NCBI RefSeq assembly: GCF_011761565.1
Contig: NZ_JAASRM010000001.1
Location: 3,782,139 to 3,846,138 of the forward strand
Length of the DNA stretch: 64,000 bases
Direction: 5' to 3'
Source of the DNA: Rhizomicrobium palustre
GTDB taxonomy: Bacteria; Pseudomonadota; Alphaproteobacteria; Micropepsales; Micropepsaceae
The translations under genes and the position numbers were made by a program. The first letter of the stretch is position 1. The number at the start of each line of letters is the position of its first letter. Below, one piece after another: positions 38,072 through 45,378 of the stretch. Under the pieces are notes generated by a model, which searched no databases, was not told the origin of the DNA, and worked only from the letters and a program-made list of their open reading frames with translations.

Positions 38072-38314
38072 TTAGGGATTGATCACGATCGGCAACGGGC
38101 GCTTGCACGCCCGGCAGATGGGTGCGCCCGCTTTCAGCGCGGCTTTGACAGAGGTCGCGCCGAACACCGTCATCAGCACCGCGGCGAGCACCGCCACGGG
38201 AAAATGCACGAACAGCAGCAGCAGGAAACCGGCGGCGATGAGGCCGATGCCGGAGGTCAGCATGCGCGCGCGCGGGCGCGAGGGAAAAGGCGTGCCGCAA
38301 TGAGGACAGTTCAT
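38072..38314 (-). CDS. Small zinc-ribbon membrane protein
   Basis: An 80-aa protein with NCPHCG at the N-terminus and ICRACKRPLP at the C-terminus, two CxxC pairs that could jointly bind zinc, separated by two transmembrane helices. With both ends cytosolic, the pairs could form one split ribbon. Convergent with the preceding membrane gene, nine bases apart. Function unknown. Confidence 0.7.
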   Translation of the reverse strand: MNCPHCGTPFPSRPRARMLTSGIGLIAAGFLLLLFVHFPVAVLAAVLMTVFGATSVKAALKAGAPICRACKRPLPIVINP

Positions 38315-38340
38315 GGCTGATTTCTAGACCTTAACGCGGG

Positions 38341-39117
38341 CTATTGCAGCAACTCGATCTGCTTCGGATTGCCCACGGCGATAACGGGGCCGGCGACGCC
38401 TTGCACCACACCGCGCACCCTGACCAGCTTGCCGCCATAATTGAGCGGATCGACACCCATGAACTTGAAAGTCTTGAGATCGTCCGGCCCAATCACCACA
38501 TTGAAGTCACGGCGCAGATCCTGGCCGAACTGGAGAAGCACCTTGCCATCGCGGTTTTCCGCATTCGTCACCCGGCCCACCACGAGCTGGAAGGTACCAA
38601 GATCGCCCTTCAGGCTTTCGGGCGCCCGCTGGGCATAGGCAGTATTGGCCCATAAACCGACCCCGGCACGGCGCGCATCGGCCTCGGCGGCATAGAGTTC
38701 GCGATAGCATTCGCCGCGATCCGGTGAGATCTCCACCCGCGCCAGGCCTTTGCGCAAAAGTTCGAGCTGAATCCACTTGCCGTCGGCGGTGAAGAGCTGG
38801 CTGCGCACCCGGTCATAGCGATCCTGCTTCGGCCAAGTGGCATAGGCATCCACCTCGCGCCCCTTGGCGAGGCTGTCGAGTTCGCTGCGCGCTTCCTCCG
38901 CGATGGAAGCTGGCGCGCGATCCTGCGGACCGCCGGGCAAGCGAATACCTTCCAGCTTCAAGGCGCGCCCGTCTGTCAGCACCAGCACGCCGTTGGTTTC
39001 GATACGCATGACATGGGCCGAGGAAATCTCGTGTTCTCCAGCGCAGCTCGGCAGTTCGGCCATGGCGGGCAGCGCCAGTGCGACAGCCCCAAGCCCGGCC
39101 ATAAGAATAGCTCGCAT
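38341..39117 (-). CDS. Secreted SNase-like (thermonuclease fold) protein
   Basis: A 258-aa exported protein (signal peptide ending AMA-E). An SNase OB-fold occupies about residues 28-155: RIETNGVLVLTDGRALKLEGIRLPG, DRYDRVRSQLF, LLRKGLARVEISP, EADARRAGVGLWA. The nuclease Arg-Glu-Arg set is only partly evident (R-V-E rather than a clear active site), so catalysis is uncertain. A second OB-like domain at 170-258 includes NAENRDGKVLLQFG. The ATG at 39117 has GGGGG five bases upstream. Periplasmic. Confidence 0.78.
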   Translation of the reverse strand: MRAILMAGLGAVALALPAMAELPSCAGEHEISSAHVMRIETNGVLVLTDGRALKLEGIRLPGGPQDRAPASIAEEARSELDSLAKGREVDAYATWPKQDRYDRVRSQLFTADGKWIQLELLRKGLARVEISPDRGECYRELYAAEADARRAGVGLWANTAYAQRAPESLKGDLGTFQLVVGRVTNAENRDGKVLLQFGQDLRRDFNVVIGPDDLKTFKFMGVDPLNYGGKLVRVRGVVQGVAGPVIAVGNPKQIELLQ

Positions 39118-39290
39118 CACGCCCCCAGTTCACGCACGCTTTGGCCATTGTGCCGTGTTTTGCCTGCCCTGCCCAGCGCCCCCGCCCATTACGGTTTCTC
39201 AAGAAGCCGTCAGCGGTGCGAATTTTCCTTCCGCCCGGACGGGCCACCCACGTAAGATAAGTTAGATCTATTCAAATCAGCGAGCACCGC

Positions 39291-39869
39291 ATGAGCCTCA
39301 CCCCCGTTTCGCCCCAGCGCTATGGCACCGTCGCGATGAGCCTGCATTGGCTGATCGCGTTGGCGATTATCGCCAATCTGGCGATTGTCTTTCTGATCGA
39401 GGACATGCCGCGCCCGGACCGCATGTTCTGGATGGGCTGGCACAAATCTATCGGCCTGACGGTGCTGATCCTGTCCCTGGCGCGCGTCGCATGGCGTCTC
39501 ACGCATCCCGCGCCCGCCCATCCCGTCGGAATTTCTCCCGCACAGCGCATCGCAGGGGCGGCGCTGCACCATCTCTTTTACCTGATGATCATCGTGGTGC
39601 CGCTGGCGGGCTGGCTGATGGTGTCGACCAATCCCCGCCCAATCCCGTTTTTTGGCTTGTTTGATTTCCCGGCCTTCCCCGGGCTATCCGGCATGACGCG
39701 GGAAGAGGCACACCCCTATCACGAGCTTTTTGAGAATATTCACGTCCTCGTAGGCTGGGCGTTTGTGTTCCTGGTGCCGGTCCATATCGCCGCCGCCCTT
39801 TATCATCACCATTTCCTCAAGAATAACGTACTGTTGCGCATGATCCCAGGCTCCAAACTGCGCCCCTAA
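39291..39869 (+). CDS. Cytochrome b561 family protein
   Basis: A 192-aa four-helix membrane cytochrome. Likely heme ligands are His in MSLHWLIALAI (helix 1), GWHKSIGLTVL (helix 2) and HVLVGWAFVFLVPVHIAAALYHH (helices 3-4). The YodB/CybB-type b561 proteins pass electrons from ubiquinol, in some cases to superoxide. Single gene, with a 51-base gap to tsaC. Length and topology are usual. Confidence 0.9.
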   Translation: MSLTPVSPQRYGTVAMSLHWLIALAIIANLAIVFLIEDMPRPDRMFWMGWHKSIGLTVLILSLARVAWRLTHPAPAHPVGISPAQRIAGAALHHLFYLMIIVVPLAGWLMVSTNPRPIPFFGLFDFPAFPGLSGMTREEAHPYHELFENIHVLVGWAFVFLVPVHIAAALYHHHFLKNNVLLRMIPGSKLRP

Positions 39870-39920
39870 AGCGGCTTTGCGCGGGTTTTCAGAACGGGGT
39901 GATCGGTTTAGATTGCCCCG

Positions 39921-40880
39921 ATGAAACAGGGCCTTATTCGCGCGGGCGACGACGCCGCTTTGGTAGACGCCGCGCAGTTGTTGCGGGCGGGGAAACTCGT
40001 CGCCTTTCCAACCGAGACGGTTTACGGGCTGGGCGCCGACGCCACCAATGGTGAAGCCGTTGCCGCGATTTTCGCAGCCAAGGATCGTCCGCGCATCAAT
40101 CCCTTGATCGTGCATGTGACCAGCCTCGCCGAGGCGGAACGGCACGTTGTTTTTTCCGACGCCGCACGCCGTCTGGCGGAGGCATTTTGGCCCGGTCCAT
40201 TGACCTTGGTCCTGCCGCGCAAAACCGATACGCCACTGTCATTGCTGGTGAGCGCGGGTTTGGAGACGGTGGCCATCCGCCTGCCCGCTCATCCGCTCGC
40301 GCGGGCTTTGATTACCGCCACAGGCCGTCCGTTGGCTGCACCGAGCGCGAACCCATCAGGCAGCGTGAGCCCCACCACCGCCCAGCATGTCGCTGAAGGG
40401 CTTGGCGAGCGGCTCGACATGATCCTTGATGGGGGGGCCACGACTGTTGGTGTGGAGTCGACGGTCATCGGCTTTGATGGTGATTGTACGCTGATGCTGC
40501 GCCCCGGCGGCCTGCCACGCGCGGATATTGAAGCCATTGTTGGGCCATTATCCGCACCGGATCACGGCGGGCCCATCACCTCACCTGGTCAGCTTTCCAG
40601 CCATTACGCGCCGAATTCGAAAATGCGCCTGCACGCGAGCGGCGCTGAAGCCGGCGAAGTTTTTTTGGGCTTTGGCCCGAATGCACAAGGTGTTGCGCTC
40701 AATCTCAGCCCGCGCGGTGATTTGAGCGAAGCCGCCGCCAATCTTTTCGCCATGCTGCGCGCGCTGGACGGCAAAGCCGCCACCATCGCCGTCTCGGACA
40801 TTCCCAATGAAGGCCTTGGCGAGGCCATCAATGACCGGCTGCAACGCGCCGCCGCCCCAAGGCCGGAGAAGACATCATGA
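39921..40880 (+). CDS. L-threonylcarbamoyladenylate synthase (TsaC/Sua5 type)
   Basis: A 319-aa protein of the longer Sua5 architecture. The N-terminal YrdC domain (residues 10-205) has FPTETVYGLGADATN, KDRPRINPLIVHV, WPGPLTLVLPR, RLPAHPLAR and APSANPSGSVSPTTA. The Sua5 C-terminal domain follows with SPGQLSSHYAPNSKMRL. It makes threonylcarbamoyl-AMP for t6A37 modification of tRNAs reading ANN codons. Its stop overlaps the next ATG (ATGA), coupling it to the FAD oxidoreductase. Confidence 0.93.
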   Translation: MKQGLIRAGDDAALVDAAQLLRAGKLVAFPTETVYGLGADATNGEAVAAIFAAKDRPRINPLIVHVTSLAEAERHVVFSDAARRLAEAFWPGPLTLVLPRKTDTPLSLLVSAGLETVAIRLPAHPLARALITATGRPLAAPSANPSGSVSPTTAQHVAEGLGERLDMILDGGATTVGVESTVIGFDGDCTLMLRPGGLPRADIEAIVGPLSAPDHGGPITSPGQLSSHYAPNSKMRLHASGAEAGEVFLGFGPNAQGVALNLSPRGDLSEAAANLFAMLRALDGKAATIAVSDIPNEGLGEAINDRLQRAAAPRPEKTS

Positions 40881-42274
40881 GCGATCTCTTCGAACAGCTA
40901 AAAGCGATCGTCGGCCCGAAAGGCTTCAGCACTGATCCGGCCGAGATAGCGCCGCATCTCACCGAATGGCGCAGCAAATATGAAGGCTCTTCGCCGTTGT
41001 TGCTGAAACCTGCTTCGACGCAGGAAGTCTCGGCCATTCTCGCGTTGTGCCATAAGGCCGGCGCCGCAGTAGTGCCGCAAGGCGGGAACACAGGCCTCGT
41101 TGGCGCGCAGATTCCGTTTCACAACGAAATCCTTCTGAGCCTGTCGCGGATGAACCAGATCCGCAGCCTGGATAAGCATGATGCGAGCCTGATCGCGGAA
41201 GCAGGCGTGGTCCTTTCCACCGCGCAGAGCCACGCCGACGAAGTCGGATTGCTTCTGGCCCCAAGCCTCGCGTCCGAAGGTTCTGCCATGATTGGTGGAC
41301 TGATTTCCTCCAATGCGGGCGGGGTGAATGTGCTGCGCTATGGCATGATGCGCGAGCAGGTCTTGGGCCTGGAAGTCGTGCTCGCCAACGGCCATGTGCT
41401 GAACACGCTGCGCACCCTGCGCAAAGACAATACCGGTTACGACCTGAAGCAGCTGTTCATCGGAGCCGAAGGCACGCTCGGCATCATCACCGCTGCCGCC
41501 TTGCGCCTGGTGCCCAAGCCCTCCGAACGCGCGACGGCTTTTGTTGCCGTGCCTGATGTAAATGCAGCAACCGCTTTGCTGGCGCGGCTGCAGGAATCCA
41601 CCAACGGGCTGCTCAACGCGTTTGAGGTTTTGGCACGCTCTGGCTTGGAGCTGGTGCTTGCCCATATCGCGGGCGCTAAAGATCCTTTCGCTGCACCTGC
41701 GCCCTGGTATGTGCTGTGCGAAGCTTCCGGCATCAAAGGCGTCAGCGAGGCATTTCTTTCGGGCCTTGAATCCGCGTTAGAAGACGGTATCGCCGCCGAT
41801 GTCGTGATTGCCTCAAGTGAAGCGCAGCGCGAAAGCCTTTGGCGCTTGCGCGAAACCATGTCGGAAGCGCAGAAGCTGGAAGGCCCCTCACTGAAACACG
41901 ATATCTCCGTGCCCGTGAGTGCCGCTGCGCGCTTTATCGAGACTGCGATCGCCGCGGTCGCCGCGCGTTTGCCGGAAGCGCGCCCTGTGCCCTTCGGCCA
42001 TTTGGGCGACGGCAATCTACATTTCAATTTCCAGATGGCGAAGGGCACCGATCCCAAGCATTACCTCGCCCATTGGGACGAGATTCAGCAGATTGTGCAT
42101 GACATCGTGCATGAATTCGGCGGCTCGTTCAGCGCCGAGCATGGCGTCGGCATCATGAAACGCGATGCGCTCGCCCGGTATAAGACGGTGCAGGAAGTGG
42201 AGCTGATGCGCACCCTGAAACGCGCGCTCGATCCAAAATCTATTCTCAATCCGGGCAAACTCATCCCAGATTGA
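40877..42274 (+). CDS. FAD-linked 2-hydroxyacid dehydrogenase (GlcD/D2HGDH-like)
   Basis: A 465-aa flavoprotein. The PCMH-type FAD domain holds VPQGGNTGLVGAQIP and GLISSNAGGVNVLRYGMMREQVLGLEVV, followed by FIGAEGTLGIITAAALRL. The substrate domain ends with PFGHLGDGNLHFNF and the metal-site stretch FSAEHGVGIMK. Such enzymes oxidise D-2-hydroxyglutarate, D-lactate or glycolate to 2-oxoacids; which one cannot be settled here. Translationally coupled to the Sua5-like gene, a common pairing without an obvious metabolic link. Confidence 0.92.
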   Translation: MSDLFEQLKAIVGPKGFSTDPAEIAPHLTEWRSKYEGSSPLLLKPASTQEVSAILALCHKAGAAVVPQGGNTGLVGAQIPFHNEILLSLSRMNQIRSLDKHDASLIAEAGVVLSTAQSHADEVGLLLAPSLASEGSAMIGGLISSNAGGVNVLRYGMMREQVLGLEVVLANGHVLNTLRTLRKDNTGYDLKQLFIGAEGTLGIITAAALRLVPKPSERATAFVAVPDVNAATALLARLQESTNGLLNAFEVLARSGLELVLAHIAGAKDPFAAPAPWYVLCEASGIKGVSEAFLSGLESALEDGIAADVVIASSEAQRESLWRLRETMSEAQKLEGPSLKHDISVPVSAAARFIETAIAAVAARLPEARPVPFGHLGDGNLHFNFQMAKGTDPKHYLAHWDEIQQIVHDIVHEFGGSFSAEHGVGIMKRDALARYKTVQEVELMRTLKRALDPKSILNPGKLIPD

Positions 42275-42518
42275 CTTAAAAAACATGCGCTGCGACAAGA
42301 TTGCCGCGCCCGCATCGCCTGCATGCGTTTTGCGCAAGACTTGAGCTGCGTTGCTCTTTTCTGGACCTCTTAATCCCCGCGATCGGGCTGGTTTGCCTTT
42401 GACGTGATCAACCCAGCTAGGCGTAACAGGCACAGCACGCCTATGTCTTGTTTTCCAGACATTGACAGCCATACCTCACATGTTACCCCTACATACGAAA
42501 ACAAATCTGGGGGTCTAG

Positions 42519-43292
42519 ATGCGTCTTTCGCGCTTAAGCCGCTTTGTGCTGGCGGCCATCACCACCGTGTTCCTCACCGCAGGCGCCTTTGCCGCCGATG
42601 TCACGATGTTCGCGGCTGCCTCACTTGGTACGGCACTACCGGAAATCGCTGCCGCTTATAAGGCGAAGACCGGCCAAAGCGTCCAATTCTCCTTTGCCGC
42701 CTCCTCGGTTCTGGCGCGCCAAATTGAGAATTCGCCCGGCGCCGATGTCTTCATGTCCGCCGATGCCGATTGGATGGATTATCTCGATAATCGCGGGCTG
42801 GTGCAGCATGCGACACGCAAAACACTCCTCACCACCAAGCTGGTGCTGATCGCGCCAGCGGCCTCCACGGTGCAGGTGAAGATCGGTCCCCATTTCGATC
42901 TTCTCGGCGCGCTGAAAGGCGGGCGGCTTGCCATCGCGGATCCAGATTCCGTGCCGGCGGGCAAATATGGCAAATCCTCACTGGTTTCGCTCGGTGTGTG
43001 GAACGCGGTGGTGGATCGCACTGCCAATGCGGAAAGCGTGCGCGTGGCGCTCGCTTATGTGGCACGCGGTGAAACCCCGCTTGGCATTGTCTATCGCACC
43101 GATGCGCTGATCGAGCCCAAGGTGAAGGTTGTCGACACCTTCCCTGACAAAACCCATGCGCCCATCGTCTATCCCGCAGCGCTGACTAAGGACGCCAGGC
43201 CCGCCGCGAAAGCCTTTTTGGATTTTCTCTCAGGTCCTGAGGCACGCGCGATTTTCGTCAAATACGGCTTTGAACTCGCGGGAGGAAAATAA
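42519..43292 (+). CDS. modA: Molybdate ABC transporter substrate-binding protein ModA
   Basis: A 257-aa periplasmic binding protein with a signal peptide (cleavage near FA-ADV). ModA features: VTMFAAASLGTALPEIAAAYK, FSFAASSVLARQIENSPGADVFMSADADWM, IADPDSVPAGKYGKSSL and the C-terminal PAAKAFLDFLSGPEARAIF. It would bind molybdate or tungstate. GGGGG five bases before the ATG supports the start. No modB or modC lies beside it; instead its stop overlaps the start of a porin (TAATG), an unusual partner. Confidence 0.9.
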   Translation: MRLSRLSRFVLAAITTVFLTAGAFAADVTMFAAASLGTALPEIAAAYKAKTGQSVQFSFAASSVLARQIENSPGADVFMSADADWMDYLDNRGLVQHATRKTLLTTKLVLIAPAASTVQVKIGPHFDLLGALKGGRLAIADPDSVPAGKYGKSSLVSLGVWNAVVDRTANAESVRVALAYVARGETPLGIVYRTDALIEPKVKVVDTFPDKTHAPIVYPAALTKDARPAAKAFLDFLSGPEARAIFVKYGFELAGGK

Positions 43293-44929
43293 TGAAACTC
43301 CGCACCCTTCTTCTTGCCGGAACCGCGCTTATCGCGTTTAGCGCTTCCGCGCTCGCCGATAACGCCTCCGTCGAAAGCCGCCTTGATGCCTTGCAGAAGC
43401 TGATCGAAAACCAGCAGGCGCAGATCGAAGCGCAAAGATCCGAAATCACCAATCTGAAGAAAGCGCTTGGCGGCAAAAAGGGCAAAGCGCCCTCCCCGGC
43501 AAGCTCGGTTGCCGTAGCCCCACCACCGCCATCACCTCAAGCGGCGCCTGCCGTCGAAACCAAACTCGCCGAGCAGCAAGCGCAGATCGACACGCTCACC
43601 CAGCAGCTGGAAGCGGACGAAAACAGCGCGCGGCTCGCCAAACAGGAAGCGCCAACCGTCAGCATGGCAGGCGGACGGCCCACATTCACCTCGGCCGATG
43701 GGCGTTTCTCGCTCGCCATCCGCAGCTTGGTGCAATACGACCTCGCCCATTACATGCAGCCCGGTAAGGCACAGTCGCTGGCCGCTGCGAACGGGCCTGA
43801 TCTTTCCAGCGGCGGTAATTTCCGCCGCGCCTGGTTTGGCGTGCAAGGCAAGGTCTTTGGCGATTGGTCCTATTACCTGAATTATGATTTCGGCGGCGGT
43901 GGCGGCACCGAAACGCCAGGCCATGTGCAGCAGCTTTGGGTGCAATATGACGGGCTTGGACCTATCGCGCTGCGCATCGGTGCCTTCACACCGTCGAATG
44001 GCATCGAAGACGCGACCAGTTCAGGCGATACCATCTTCCTGGAACGCAATGCAGTAGCCGAGATGGCACGCAACATTGCAGGCGGCGACGGGCGCAATAC
44101 GATCTCAGCCACCTATTCCGCCGACAAGCTGTTTGCCCAGATCACCTATACCGGCAATAAGATCCAGGATTCCGGCGCATTTGACGAGCAGCAAGCCGTC
44201 ACCGGACGTCTCGCGGGGCTGCCGTTCTCGAACGACAGCACCAAGCTCCTTCTCAGCGCGGCAGGCAGCTATGTCTTTAAAGTGGCGGATGCCGCGGCCG
44301 GACAAGGCGCAGCGCGTACCATCACCTTGAACGCGCCACCGGAAATCACCGTCGACAATACCGGCACAAAGTTTGTTACCTCCGGTTCGCTGAATGCGGA
44401 ACGTGTCTGGCAATATGGGTTGGAAGCGGCAGCCGAATGGCAGAGCCTTTACACGCAAGCGGGATATTTCCGCTATGGTGTCGATCTTCGCGCCAATGCG
44501 GGCGCTTATGGTTTTGGCGGCTGGTATGGGCAGGCGAGCTATCTTCTCACCGGAGAAAGCCGCCCCTATTCCGCAGCGACGGCCTCTTTCGGCAATCCCA
44601 AACCGCGTATTCCTTTCTCACTCTCCGGCGGGGGCTGGGGGGCTTGGGAAGTGGCGGCACGCTATTCCGATCTTGATCTCAACGATCATGCTGGAATGAA
44701 GGGCGCGGCCTTGCCGACCGGCGGGCTTCGCGGTGGCGAGCAGAAGGCGTGGACGCTGGGCGTGAACTGGTATCCCAATCAGGCGCTGAAATTCGAAGCG
44801 CAATACCAGAATGTCGGCATTGACCGGCTCGGCACCATCCCGGCGGCGGGGACTAAACCTGCCGTCAACAATGCCTTCGTGGGTCAGTCGCTCAACATCA
44901 TCGCGCTGCGCTCGCAGATCGCGTTTTAG
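43292..44929 (+). CDS. OprO/OprP-type outer-membrane porin with coiled-coil N-terminus
   Basis: A 545-aa protein with a signal peptide (ending SALA-D). Residues 25-65 and 85-115 are coiled-coil (LDALQKLIENQQAQIEAQ), split by a proline/alanine-rich linker, which should trimerise it. The rest (from about 125) is an OprO/OprP-like 16-strand barrel, with GRFSLAIRSLVQYDLAHY, GNFRRAWFGVQGKVFGDW and the terminal aromatic residue F. The family conducts phosphate or other anions. It is coupled to modA by TAATG, pointing to oxyanion uptake. A terminator follows the stop. Confidence 0.88.
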   Translation: MKLRTLLLAGTALIAFSASALADNASVESRLDALQKLIENQQAQIEAQRSEITNLKKALGGKKGKAPSPASSVAVAPPPPSPQAAPAVETKLAEQQAQIDTLTQQLEADENSARLAKQEAPTVSMAGGRPTFTSADGRFSLAIRSLVQYDLAHYMQPGKAQSLAAANGPDLSSGGNFRRAWFGVQGKVFGDWSYYLNYDFGGGGGTETPGHVQQLWVQYDGLGPIALRIGAFTPSNGIEDATSSGDTIFLERNAVAEMARNIAGGDGRNTISATYSADKLFAQITYTGNKIQDSGAFDEQQAVTGRLAGLPFSNDSTKLLLSAAGSYVFKVADAAAGQGAARTITLNAPPEITVDNTGTKFVTSGSLNAERVWQYGLEAAAEWQSLYTQAGYFRYGVDLRANAGAYGFGGWYGQASYLLTGESRPYSAATASFGNPKPRIPFSLSGGGWGAWEVAARYSDLDLNDHAGMKGAALPTGGLRGGEQKAWTLGVNWYPNQALKFEAQYQNVGIDRLGTIPAAGTKPAVNNAFVGQSLNIIALRSQIAF

Positions 44930-44935
44930 CTTTTC

Positions 44936-44959
44936 AGGGGCGTGCTGCGGCGCGCCCCT
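44936..44959 (+). terminator. Terminator after the porin gene
   Basis: A ten-base-pair stem AGGGGCGTGC/GCGCGCCCCT (one G-T pair) closes on a TGCG tetraloop, followed by ACTTTTCTTT. It lies six bases after the porin stop and overlaps the end of the convergent membrane-protein gene. Confidence 0.65.
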
Positions 44960-45377
44960 ACTTTTCTTTCAGCGCCCGCAGCATTTGGCGGCGCATTACA
45001 AATCCTGCCGCGATCAGCATCAGCCCGAACACCACCATATCCATGCCATGTTCGGCAAAGCGCAGCGGTTGAAAACCGTGCAGCGCGAAGGCTGGATAGA
45101 CGAACGCCTCAAAGCCCGCATCTGCGAAGAACAACGCGGCAGCACCCATCACCACCCAGAAGGTACTGAGGATAGTACCCTCGCCCGGCGCCTCTTCCGG
45201 CAGCAAGAAACGGCGGAACGCTATTGCCAGCACCGCCGCCAAAGCCAGAAACGCGATGATGATCTCGCGTGCGACATGCGGCCCGAAACGGTCATCGATA
45301 AACACCGCGCCCATATAGACCAACGCGGCCAGCACTACCGGCAGAAAAATCGCGAGCAGCACGGGCGTGCGCGCCAT
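44958..45377 (-). CDS. Small membrane protein downstream of the glucan synthase
   Basis: A 139-aa protein with four predicted transmembrane helices (residues 5-25, 33-50, 65-85, 108-128). The ATG at 45377 is separated by one base from the TAA of the large glucan synthase gene, so translation is coupled. I recognise no motif. The pairing suggests an accessory subunit for glucan synthesis or export, which is inference only. Confidence 0.75.
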   Translation of the reverse strand: MARTPVLLAIFLPVVLAALVYMGAVFIDDRFGPHVAREIIIAFLALAAVLAIAFRRFLLPEEAPGEGTILSTFWVVMGAAALFFADAGFEAFVYPAFALHGFQPLRFAEHGMDMVVFGLMLIAAGFVMRRQMLRALKEK

Positions 45378-45378
45378 T

